Assembly (NCBI RefSeq): GCF_964199755.1 | Contig: NC_133914.1 | Coordinates: 124,001 to 188,000 of the forward strand | Reading direction: 5' to 3' | DNA from: Larus michahellis | Taxonomy: Eukaryota; Chordata; Aves; Charadriiformes; Laridae | DNA: 64,000 nt | Shown: in pieces, positions 50,201 to 60,782 of the stretch | Numbering within the stretch: position 1 is the stretch's first letter | Layout: every line of letters starts with the position of its first letter | Made by a program: the position numbers and the translations under genes | Notes under the pieces: model-generated | Told to the model about the DNA's origin: nothing | The model's input: only the letters and a program-made list of their open reading frames with translations | Databases searched by the model: none

Positions 50201-53200
50201 CAAGCAGCAGGATTTACTGCAGGACTGCTGGGGAGCTGAGCTGCAGCACCCAGCCGGCGCGGGTGAGCACCCAGCTGTGCCCCCGCACCCACCCAGGGCC
50301 ACCATGGGGCTGCAGCATCCTGGGCGGGGGGTCAGGGCAGCCCCCACCCCATCACCTGCCGTCCTGGGGGCACCCAGCAAGCATTGGGTGCACCGGAGTG
50401 GGGGTGCAAATGGAGGGAAGGGCCCCCGTGAGGGGCTGCTACCAGTTTTGGTCCCCGCGGGGGGGCAGCCAGGGGCTGCCACAGCTCCCCCCACCCCCCA
50501 CCCGCTCTCAGGCCTGGTGGCATCCCTGTCCCCGTCCCCCGTGGCGGCCCTTGCTCACCGTGGCGGTGGGGAGCTCGAGGCGTGGGCAGGCGGTGGCCGC
50601 TGCCGGTTGTCTGCGGATGCTGCTGGAGCGCGGGGTGTCGGGGACGAGCCGTCCGCCGCGTGCGTGAGCCGCCCTGCGCCAGCTGCCGAATGCACCACAA
50701 AGACCACCATAGCCCCCCGGCCCCCCCCACGCCACTGGTGACGGTGACGTCTCAAGTGTGAGGGAGACGGGGACGCTTAACTCCCTGCGTGCCGGCCGGC
50801 ACACTGCTGCAGCCTGCCCGGGTGTGGGCTCCAGGTCCTGCTGGGGTGCCGCTCCCTGGTTTTGGGGGACACGGTAACACAGTGGGCACCTGCCCCCCCC
50901 CCCCGGCCTGGCTCAGCCCGGCAGCCTGCTCTGAGCAGGGGGAGGGAAGCCCCAGATTTTCGTTTGCTCCTGCCCCAGCCCACGGACGGCACCGCTTCTC
51001 CCTGGCTCCCCCTCTCCAGGGAGGGGGACAGCCACCAAACCCGCCCAGTGCCACTGCCACAGGGCCAAAGCAGACACATGCCCCAGGAGCACCATTTCAG
51101 CAACGCAACACCATCCATCCCCCCTGGACCCCCCCAGACTGGGGCCGGGAAGGGTTTGGAGAGCGTTTGCCAGCGCAGAGCTGTTCCCGTGGGGGGGATG
51201 CTCTGACCAGTGAGGTGGGAAGCAGGTGGGGAACCCCCAAATTGGAATGTTGTGTTTTGTTCACTCTTCACCCCCTTTTCCCAAGCCAGTGCTGGGCATC
51301 ATGAGGGACATCAAGAGGGACCCCCAGTGTTGTGGTCACCCCACGTCCAGCTTGACCAGCAGCACCCAGAGATGTCCCCCCCAGGGACATGGCGTGGGTG
51401 ACACCAGCTCCTTGATGCTTTACAAGGGCACTTCTGTGCAGCAGAGCATGGCATAGGTGCCCACCCTACAGCACCCCAATACTGGCCAGGGCACCTGCCA
51501 TGAATCCTTGGCCCTGGGGCGCAGCGGGCAGGAAGGGACCTGCTCTGGGATGGCGAGAGGCTGGGGAAAGGCTGAGGCTGCTGGTGAGGAAATGTGGCTT
51601 GAAGGAAAGGAATGGCAGAAGAAATGCGCAAGTGAGTGAGAAATCCCTGTTTTGCTCTAAAACTCTTTGCAAACCACAGCTCAGCCCCAAACGCTGCCCT
51701 CAGTAGGGCTGGCACGGGGTTGCCCCTGGGCACCCATGCCGTGGATGTGGCAGGGCTATGCCAGCGGAGAAGCCATCTGGAGCCCACCCCAATGTCCCAG
51801 CATATGCCCATGACCCACCAACCCCATGCTTGGACTGTGTGGCTGCTGCCCAGTGTGTCACTGGAAAATGGGGGATTTTGTGGGGTTGCACCGGCCGTGA
51901 GCGCTGTGCACTGTCCCAAAGGGATGGTGTCTGTCCCTGTCCCCACGTCTGCCCAGCTGACCCCACCCGGGGTGATGGACCCTGCCCAGGACAGTGTCAT
52001 GGGGGCACTCATGGTAGAGCAGCGTTGTGGGGGTTACAGAGGGGCTGGCTGAGCTACCGATGCCCTGAGCATCACCGGTGTCACAGCCGGGCGATCTCAT
52101 GGTGCAGTGGGACGAGGGCTGTCAGGAGGCCGAGGTGAGCAGCGGTGACCCCTGCTCCCCACGGCTCCCAGCAGTTTGTGGAGGCTGACGTGGCTGCAGT
52201 GGCCCAGGGCTGTGGCTGTGGGGTCCCCCTCTTTGGGCATGGCCCCCCAGGCCGTGCTGGTGCAGCCCGTAGCCGCTGGGGGAAGCTGCAGCCCTTTGCA
52301 TTCTGCAGCGTGGCTGGATATCGAGGTTTTTAGGAACCAGCCAGGCCCCGGCAGCTCTGCACCCCGGGAACCCCAGGGCTGGGAGCTGGGGTGACATTGC
52401 TGCGGCAGCAGGGAGCAAAGGGCTGCCACGGAGCCAGCACTGTCTGCAGAGCTGCCCACCCCCCCGGGCAGCCTTGTGCCCCCTCTGCGATCCCAGGGCT
52501 GATGCCCAGCAGAGCCCGGACTCGTGTTAGGGCTTGGGGTGCCCTGATCAGGGTGCTGGGCTCCAGCCCATGCGCTCAGGGCCACCAGTGCCGCCAGCCC
52601 TGCATGAGCCCAGCCACCTTCCCAGCACAATGACTCAGGATGTCACAGACCCAAAAGTGTGGATACCCCAATACCCCACAGCCGCCCTTGTCCCTGTCCC
52701 CAGGATGTCCCTGTCGGACCCCCAGCCTGGTGCTCTCCCGCCTCTTCCAGCTGCCCCGTGCCCCTTCCAGCACACCCTATTCCATGAACTGAGCTCTGCC
52801 AGTCTCAGCCCTGGCAGCCATGCTGCTTCAATTAAGCCCTCATTAATTTTTCAGTCCCCCTGCCCACCCTGAGCACGGGCGGTTTGCAGTGGTGCTAATT
52901 GATGTCTTCTCTACTTAAGCATGTAAGAACCGGCAGCAGGTTGCCCAGCAGGCACGGGGGGGGGCTCATTCCCCCGCGGTCTCAGGGAGGCTCATGTAGA
53001 GGCTTTGGGGACATACAGAACCATGTACCCAGAGCCTGGCAGAGGCTGCTGGAGTGACCCAAAAGCCATGAATCACCCCCACCCCGGGTGGGAATCCAGC
53101 CCCGGACAGGGACACAGCACAGGGATGTCACCTCTGGCTGTGGGGGGATCCCAGCCCTCCTGTCCGCAGGGCAGGCGGATAACGGATCCCTGCAGCCCTG

Positions 53201-54150
53201 CTTGATATACACAACTGCAAATATTTGTGTCTTTTTGCAAACCAGACCTCTCTTGCCTCTGGCTCGGGCGGATTCTGCAGCTACCTCCACAGTGAAGCTG
53301 GGTGCATCCAAGCTCAGGGCTGGGCCAGGGGATGCTGAGCCATTGGGAAGGGCGGGCACCCCACGGCACCCCACAGCCCCGGTGGGGACCGGGATGGGGA
53401 CCAGCCCTGGCTGGCTGGAGACTTAATCTGAGCTCAGTGGCCACCAGCTTCAGAGGGGCTGCTGCAGATGAGTCTGGGTGGCACTGGGATCACAGCAGGA
53501 TGGCCAAGGTCACGGGGAAGAGCCACCAGAGATCGCTATGGAAACACTCTGTTTGGTTCTGGAAAGCAGAGCAGTTTTCTGTGCCCTTTCCCCTCTGTGC
53601 TTCAGCTGCGGCTCTGCCCAGCAAGGAGGACCAAGGTGTGACCCAGTGTCCCCTCAGTGCAGGCAGCGTGGGGTTCTTTGCTGGGTGCCTGGCAGGGGAC
53701 GCAGGCAGCATGGCCCCTGCCAGCCCTGAAGCACACCAAGGGAAGGGGATTTTGGGGTGTTCTGGGATCAGCCACCACCCGGGACAGGAGCCAGAGGCAG
53801 GTGAGGGGGGCAGAGTGAGGAGGAGCAGGGAAGCAGCAGCAGAGAGTGGCAGGAGGAACAGGGAGCACAGGGGAACGGCGCTCAAGGCTGGGGACCAGGC
53901 AGACACCTCCGGGCAGGCAGGGCCGGCAGCATCCCTGATGCTGAACCCAGCACCTCCCCATCCCACCGCCAGCATCCCCCCGCCCTGCAGCCCACTGCCA
54001 GCATCCTCCCCCCGCCCCGCCAGCATCCCGGTCCCAGCATCCTCCCCAGCATCCCCGAGCGTCCGAGTCTCGGTTTCCCCCCCAGCATCCCAATAGCCCC
54101 CCAGTATCCCACCTCGCGCCCCCCGCCCCGCGGACCCTCCCTGCTGATTG
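47290..54150. other. Intergenic interval between the CYRI-like gene and HPCAL4 (divergent)
   Basis: Nearly 7 kb of GC-rich DNA without a recognisable gene. The long open frames (for example 48927-50033 and 46819-47835 on plus) lack domains, homology-like conservation or splice signals, and reflect low stop density in GC-rich sequence. Visible elements are the GGGGA repeat and a TAATT-rich block at 52827-52925. Undetected 5' non-coding exons of the CYRI-like gene probably lie in the left part. Confidence 0.6.
48342..48366 (+). repeat. GGGGA tandem repeat with G-quadruplex potential
   Basis: Five consecutive GGGGA units, four or more G4 tracts with one-base loops, which is a strong quadruplex signature. 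It directly follows a TTTAATTAA homeodomain-like site (48326-48334). Confidence 0.75.
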
Positions 54151-54160
54151 ACAGCGCTCC

Positions 54161-54322
54161 CAGCCAATGGGGGAACGTTGCCGCCGGGGGGGCGGGCGGC
54201 CCGCGGCTACAAGAGGGGCGGGAGCGGCGGGGGCAGAGCCGGCGGGCTGGACCGCGGCCCCTCCGGTACCGGTGCCGTCTCCAAGCCCTGCCAAGCCGCC
54301 GCCTGCCCGCGCCGCACGACAG
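54161..54322 (+). promoter_or_regulatory. HPCAL4 promoter and non-coding exon 1
   Basis: A CCAAT box (54164-54168) and GC boxes (GGGGGGCGGGCGG, about 54187) lie before a weak TATA-like CTACAAGAG (about 54208). A CpG-rich exon then ends at 54322 with a strong donor, CAG/GTAAGG. The coding part starts 1.8 kb later with an acceptor at 56102-56103, so exon 1 is entirely untranslated. Confidence 0.65.
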
Positions 54323-56111
54323 GTAAGGGCCGTCGGGGCCGGAGCTGCCTCCCCTGTGCGGAGCCGCCGTCGGGGCAGGTGCCCGGAGCCGCACTGTCCC
54401 CGGGAGCCGGTTGCAGCGAGAGTCGGGTGCCCCGGAGCTGCCCCCCCCCGGGATGGGCACAGCAGCCCCGGCCAGTGCTGCTGCTCCCAGCCCGGCCGCC
54501 CCGTCCATCCCCTGGGGCTGGACCCTGCCCCCTCCCAGGATGCCCTTCCATCGGCGTGATCCTGGGGACCCTCTGCTGCCCAGGGTGCAGACCCGGGGGG
54601 GACACCTGTAGCGACTCCCCTGTGTCCTGTTTTGGGACCAGCAGCCAGTGATCAGTGATGATATTAACGCTTTGAGACAAGTGGTTTGTGTCAAGTGTGT
54701 GATGGCCCTTCTAGCTACTGGCCCCAGCAGCTGTCCCTGCTGTCCCCTGCCTTGGCATGGCCTGTGCTGGATCCTGCTCAGAAAAGAGAATTGATGTTTG
54801 TGGACCAAAGGGTGCTCTTCCTGAGCTCCGGCCTCTTCGAGGGCTTTGCTTGCAGGATAAGGTGTGGTGCTTCTAGCAAAGGTCCTCACTGCTGTTCCCA
54901 TATGGGAAAAGCTGCCCCTTGTGCAGGTGAGAGGTTGCGTCCACCTGCCAGCACGGCTGGTGGGAGACGCTGGAGGGCACCAGCAGGGTACATGGTGGGG
55001 ATTAATTGGTCCCTGTGGGTTAGAGCCAGGCTGTGGTGCTTGTGTAGCTCCGCAGCCAAGCTGGGGATTGCTGGGGAAGTGTTGTGCTCCGTGGGAGTCT
55101 GGGCGTTTCCTCGTCTCTGGATGCTGAGGGGTGGTGGGTTAAGCACTGCCGTGGCAGACGGTGACAGATGCTAGTGGGACGATGGGGCAGGAAGGAGCCT
55201 CTGCTTGTGGGATTGACTGGGAGCAGGGATGGCTGGAAGCACCAGGAGCCCTGCTTCACTCAGGGTTGGGGGGGGGCTTGTGCCCATCCCAGGGTACCCC
55301 TATCTCCCCCAAGCCCACATGGCCAGGAAATTAGATGCTCGGAAGAGAGATGGTGCTTGGTTGGGCTCCAGGTGAACTTCTACTCAACTTTCTCTATGGA
55401 GAGAGAAGCTACAGGAGCTCTCAGCAAACCATCTGCTGCTCGGGCTGAGTGGCGCTGGCAGCCAAGGCTGCGTGGGAGCGGGCACGGCATGTATCGGAGC
55501 ATCTCCGTGTCCTGCCCACGCGGCTGCGGGCTTCCCAGAGCTCCAGTGCACTGTGCTGCAGGCAGCCCCGTGGCAGAGGGGTGCCTGGCTGCGGACCCTG
55601 TCCTCACCAAGGGCTGGCCAGGAGCAGGTTGGGCATCGCTGCAGCCGGCTGGATGCTGCAAGTCAGATAGTGCCAGAGAGGCTTTTCCCTGCTTTAATGG
55701 CGAACTTGTGCTGCCTCTTCTTTATCCCATCCTTACAGAGGGCAGCTGGACATCGTGGCCTGGTAAAGGCTACGTGAGGAGATGTTCTGGATCTTCAGTT
55801 GGTTTTTGAGCATTCTTCTGCAGCCCAAAGGGCTGAGTAGCAGATGGGGGGATTGAAGGTGACACTGCTGGCTGCACTAGCAGCTCTTGCACAGCTCCAG
55901 CAGCAAAGGCCACAGCTAAGCATGGGCATCGAGCCTGTCCCCTGTGACACAGTTGCTGTCCCAGCATTTGACAGTGCATGAACACCCACCAACCAGGTGG
56001 ATCGGCTCCAGCATGGGGAAGAGGCATGTGGGGTGGAGCAGGACCTGGGAGTACCAGCCCTTCCCATGCCCGGTGTGTAGAAGCTGCGCGTTTTCCCTCC
56101 CAGGGGCAGCC

Positions 56112-57086
56112 ATGGGCAAGCACAGCAGCAAGCTGGCCCCAGAGATGCTGGATGACCTGGTGAGGAGCACAGAGTTCAGTGAGCAGGAGCTGAAGCAATG
56201 GTACAAGGGCTTCCTCAAGGACTGTCCCACCGGCATCCTCAACCTGGAGGAGTTCCAGCAGCTCTACATCAAGGTGGGTTCTGGCCACGGGCCTGAGTGC
56301 TGCCCTGAGTGCTGGAGCACCCTGCTCCTGCCAGGGCAAGGGTGCTGCTTTGGGTGCAGCCTCCACAGCAAGATCCTCCTCCTCATTTCAGTCTCTCTCC
56401 TTTCTCCTCCCTGCAGTTCTTCCCCTATGGAGATGCCTCCAAGTTTGCCCAGCATGCTTTCCGTACCTTCGACAAGAACGGTGATGGGACCATCGACTTC
56501 AGGGAGTTCATCTGTGCCCTGTCTGTCACCTCCAGGGGCACCTTTGAGCAGAAACTCAACTGGGCCTTTGAAATGTATGACCTGGACGGGGATGGGAAGA
56601 TCACACGCCTGGAGATGCTGGAGATCATTGAGGTACCGGTGCTTAAAATCAGCAGGGGTAACTTGTTTTTTCCAGGCTTTTCACATCTATTAGGTCCCTT
56701 TGGGCACCAAAGAATGTTTTTTTCTGCCCGGAGCTTTGTCTGAAAGGTACGCACTGTGCAGCAGCATAGCTTGTGCCAGCAGCTAGCTGGGTCCCAGCAG
56801 AGCAGCAATCCTGCCCCCTGCCTTGTCCTGGGGCATTCCGCCCATTCAGCATTCCTGCCCTGGTACTTTGCTTCTCTTCTTGCTCCAGGCCATTTACAAG
56901 ATGGTGGGGACTGTGATCATGATGAGGATGAACCAAGATGGGCTGACACCCCAGCAGCGTGTTGACAAGATCTTCACAAAGATGGACAAGGACAAGGATG
57001 ACCAGATCTCCCTGGAGGAGTTCAAGGAGGCAGCGAAGAGCGACCCGTCCATCGTCCTCCTCCTGCAGTGCGACATGCAGAAATAG
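56112..57086 (+). CDS. HPCAL4: HPCAL4, hippocalcin-like 4 neuronal calcium sensor
   Basis: A small calcium-binding protein of the VILIP/hippocalcin group, mainly neuronal, that moves to membranes through a calcium-myristoyl switch. Coding exons 56112-56273, 56417-56632 and 56889-57086 (GT-AG) give 191 residues, the human length. The N-terminus MGKHSSKL supplies Gly2 for myristoylation. EF-hand 1 is degenerate (CPTG), as in the family. Intact loops are at residues 73-84 ([12 protein letters not shown]), 109-120 ([12 protein letters not shown]) and 159-170 ([12 protein letters not shown]). The C-terminus LLLQCDMQK identifies HPCAL4 rather than HPCA or HPCAL1. The acceptor at 56103 leaves eight bases of 5' UTR in the coding exon. 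The polyadenylation signal is at 58298-58303. Confidence 0.97.
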
Positions 57087-58318
57087 AGCCCTGGGGGCTC
57101 ATCGCTGGACTGGCTGCAGCCAACCTCTTCTCCCTGTGGTGGTTTCCATCCCCAGTTTCTGCTGAGTTTCCCCCTGTACCTGCTTGGCCCCAGGTGTGAG
57201 CCACGCTCCATCCCTCCTGCCACCCATCTGCCTCCTGGGCAGCCTGCAGCCCATGGGCTGTAGTTCTCCCTCAATGGGTAAAGACCCCTCTGGGTATTTT
57301 CAGCTTGAGGTTACCCCCAAATCAACCCTCCCCTGTCCTGGAGCTGGACTCCCAGCAGCAGATGGCAAGCATCCTGTTTCCCCAGGGCCAACTGCTCCCA
57401 CATCCCTGCTGCTTCCTCCCTGCTTTCCCCCACTGCTCTGCCTGGCCCATTCCCTTGTCCTAACTGAAACCAGGTCTTTCCACTTTCTGCTGATCTCCCC
57501 TCATTGTTTGTGGTGCCTCCAGGGAGGCTGAAACGTCCCAAGTCCTGGTCTCTCCTTCACTGGCAATTCCCTGCAAGGCTGCCTGGAGGGTCCAGGGCTG
57601 GCCCCAGGGTGCTGGGGAGCTTGGGCAGGGTGCTGCCCCCTCCCTAACGGCTCGCTGCCTTGGCTTCCTCTGCCCAGCTTCAGGTTTTCCACCTCTGCTT
57701 TTGCTGCTGGGAACGGCCAGGGTTGGTCAGGGGACTTTAAGGGGAGAGCAAGTGTCCAAGGCCACCCCTGGATGTGGCCAGTGTCTGATCCCAGAAGCCG
57801 CCTTCTACCACATCATCTGTGTGAGCTGGCAGAGCAAGCGGGTGACCTCCATAACTGCCCCAGCAGCATCTTGGATGCTTTGTGGCATTTCTGGCCTTCC
57901 TGGATACTGAAGTGATGCCTGGTGTCCCAAATCAAAGCCAAGGACTGCCCGACTCCGTGGGCTGCCCTGGAACAAGGTCAGGAGTGTGAGTGTTAAAGGC
58001 ATACCCTGGTGCTACTCCAGGTCAGTGGCACTACTGTGGGGACTGGTGGGTCCAGGACTGGGGCTGTGGAGAGGTGTGGATGGGTGCCGTACCTGCTGAG
58101 CCTCCTGGCAGGGCTCTGAGGCCACAAGAAACATGTTTGTCTCCTTCCTACCCCCATCCCAACTTGCTGCCTCCATCCCTCCTGCCCCAGGACAGGAATA
58201 TTGTCACAGATTGATATGTAGTTTGCACGTTGTGGTGTTGATGACTGTAATATCTGTTAGGAGATGGTGAAGTTGTTATCTATTTTTTTAATGGAAAAAT
58301 AAACAGTCCCCCCTGTGT
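57087..58318 (+). other. HPCAL4 3' untranslated region
   Basis: About 1.2 kb from the stop codon to just past AATAAA (58298-58303). No open frame, RNA structure or repeat is recognisable. Confidence 0.7.
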
Positions 58319-58645
58319 GGTGTCCCCTGGAATAGCTTCCTGGGGGGCAGCTGGCTGCTGCAGCTATGGGGAGGGTGAGATGACAACACTGCATTCATGA
58401 GCATCATTTATGGGTCTCATCTGAGACTGTGATGCTCCAAGGAGAGAAGCCCTTGGGGACAGCACAGTGGGGCTCAGTCTGGGGAGCCTTGAAGATTGGT
58501 GAGAGTGTAACCCCTCAGCCATGCAGGTAGCTTTGGGGAAGGGAATGTTATCTCTTGGGGCTGGGTAGGACCAAACATCCCTGTTCTGTGCTGGAAATAG
58601 GTTTCAGTTGTCAACCAGGAGCCAGATCCTGGCTGTTCCCTTCAT

Positions 58646-58768
58646 TCATAGAATCACAGAATGGTAGGGGTTGGAAGGGACCTCTGGAGGTCATCTAGTC
58701 TAGTCCAACCCCCCTGCCAGTGCAGGGTCACCCAGAGCAGGTTGCACAGGAACGCATCAGGGCTGGGC
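58646..58768 (-). mobile_element. CR1 LINE 3'-end fragment downstream of HPCAL4
   Basis: The sequence begins TCATAGAATCACAGAATGGT and continues with GGTTGGAAGGGACCTCTGGA, GGTCATCTAGTC and CCAACCCCCCTGC, then the GGTTGCACAGGA motif. It is a CR1 3' end in reverse orientation, about 330 bp after the HPCAL4 polyadenylation signal. The motif set differs from the TRIT1-intron copy, so it is probably another CR1 subfamily. It is heavily 5'-truncated. Confidence 0.92.
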
Positions 58769-58769
58769 G

Positions 58770-60540
58770 TAGCCAGAGGACCTGGTGGCTTTTTCCCAGG
58801 CTCCATCCCAGCACCATCAGCAACTGGGACCTGCTATCACTGTATCTTTATCTTTCTCCCCAGCCCCCTCTTCTCCAAGCCCATCTTCCCTGCATGTATT
58901 TTCCTCTGGCCTTTCTTCTCCATCAGCAGCCTGCAGAGACAGTAGCTGTTGCTAAGGGCCTCTCACCAATTTTAAACGCTTCTCTGTAGTCAATGAGGCA
59001 GGGCTGGCTCCTGGCTGCGAGCCTTGGCTGTGCGGTGCCGCTTACCCCATCCTGCCTGGCTCCAGTGCTCAGGGAGGTGCATGGCTCAGCTTCCACCCTG
59101 CAAATTGCCAGCATCTCATCAGTCCTGCAGCAGCCAGCACCTGAGCACAGAGATGGGAGGATGCCAAAGCCGTGGCTGCGTGAGTATTTTTAGGAGCGCT
59201 GCTGAGGGAGAGCTCTGTGCACCTTGGGTTTGGCTGCAGTGCTTGCCTGGGCTGTCTGGGAGTGTGTCTTTTGCAGCTCAGCGATGCTTGGGGAAAGAGG
59301 GACATATGGGGCAGGTTGTCCCCATTGTGTGGGAGCCTGGGGACATACCAAGGCTGCCGTCTGAAAGGGCAGTAACTCAAGCTCGAGAAGGAACTAAGAA
59401 TTGCCTCAGTGATCCCAGGGCCCTCAGAGCTCCTGCTTCCCTTGGCGCCACCCCAAAGGAAGCTCAGGTATTTCCCGGGAAGGACACGCAAAGGCCCTGG
59501 GGAAAGGGTGTCTTTGAGGCTCAAATGATGTGAAACTCCCAGAAGGACATCCCAAATGGTTTGGGATCTGGGCAGCTGGGCGAGCCCTGGAGCCAGCCCT
59601 GTTCACCAGCACTTGGCTTCTCCTGGCTCTGCTCTCCTGATTAAACCTCACTGCAAGTGAGGTTGCGTTTGATCAGTCTCATGGGCAGGGCCACGAGTGT
59701 CCACAAGACCGTGGTCTGTAGGGAGGGTTGGTGTTTAGCTGCTGGTACAGAGCTTTGGGCAAAACACTTCTGCTGGCCTCTGTGCTAGGGCTCTGTGACC
59801 TCCTCCCAGATGTTGCCCTGTGCTGGGTGAGACAAGGTGGAATCCTCCATCACTTGGTCCTTCCTGGCTGCTGAGTTTTAGTCTCCGGGGCACAGTCCCT
59901 GCTCCCTGGTGGCCTCTGGGCTGTGGGTGTCTGCTGGTCGTGGTGCAGTTTTCAACCTGAGCTGAAAGCTGGGCTCTAAGCATATCTCTGTGGCTTGATT
60001 CAATCCCACCAGTGCTCATGGGAGAACGTTTAGTGAAGAGCCTTAATTAATACCCATGCTCCCTCCATTAACTGGCACACAGCACGGGTTACCTTGGCAC
60101 GGAGCAGAGTGTGAGCATGTCTGTGGCTGCTCCTTTCCCTCCGGCTCCCGGTGCTGATCACCCTTGTGCCCTTCCAGCCACCCGGTTCCCCGCCACCGGT
60201 GCCATGCTGTGAGGATGGGTGAACCCCAACGGCCTCCGATGCTCTCGGGCCGAGAGCGAGCTGCTGTCTCTCGTGGGTGCCCGGTCACCTGCCCCCTGGG
60301 CTCTCTGCTGGGGGCACATTTCTCTCCCTGCCCCTTCCTGCGCCCCCCCCCCCCCCGGGGCTTTGCTGCCCTGGAGCGGCCGCGGAGCGCTCCCGCCTCC
60401 CTCCCCGCGGGACCCCGGCATTTAGAGGAGATGGGGGGGGATGCGGCACCGGAGGGGGAGGCGGCGGAGGGGCGGGCTCGGCCCCGGTCCTGAAGAGGTT
60501 AAGCCGTGCCCCGGTGGGCTGAAACCCCGGAGCTTCATGG
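58770..60540. other. Intergenic interval between HPCAL4 and NT5C1A
   Basis: No gene recognised. The right end becomes CpG-rich from about 60.1 kb and contains a run of 14 C (60343-60356) just upstream of the NT5C1A promoter. Confidence 0.6.
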
Positions 60541-60547
60541 GATGCCT

Positions 60548-60553
60548 TATAAA
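60548..60553 (+). promoter_or_regulatory. NT5C1A TATA box
   Basis: TATAAA in a CpG-rich setting, 125 bp before the NT5C1A start codon; it would place the transcription start near 60578. Confidence 0.75.
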
Positions 60554-60677
60554 GCGCGCTCCGCCACACCGGCAGCGGCTCCGGCAGTTCCCGATACGCG
60601 CGGACCGGCCGCCGTCGTGCACGGAGCAGCGGCGGCGGAGCCCGAGCCCGAGCCCGGTGCCTCTGAGCCGCCGCGCT

Positions 60678-60782
60678 ATGGAGCCTCCGGGCACCGCGGG
60701 GGCGCCGGGCGCGGCGGGGCGGCCCTGGGAGGAGGCCAAGGCTTTCTACGACAACCTCGCCCCTAAGAAGAAGCCCAAATCG
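60678..60782 (+). CDS. NT5C1A: NT5C1A, cytosolic 5'-nucleotidase 1A, exon 1 only
   Basis: NT5C1A hydrolyses AMP to adenosine in the cytosol, mainly in muscle and heart. Only the first coding exon is present: 35 codons from the ATG at 60678-60680 to a GTGAGA donor at 60783. They open MEPPGTAGAPGAAG and end in WEEAKAFYDNLAPKKKPKS, nearly identical to the human exon-1 end. The proline- and glycine-rich beginning is variable in the family. The next coding exon is not found before 64000, so intron 1 exceeds 3.2 kb. The neighbour HPCAL4 is the same as in human. Confidence 0.92.

Noticed and set aside
53882-54901. 339-codon minus-strand open frame over the HPCAL4 promoter
   Set aside because: It runs through the CpG-rich promoter and exon 1 of HPCAL4 and has no family signature.
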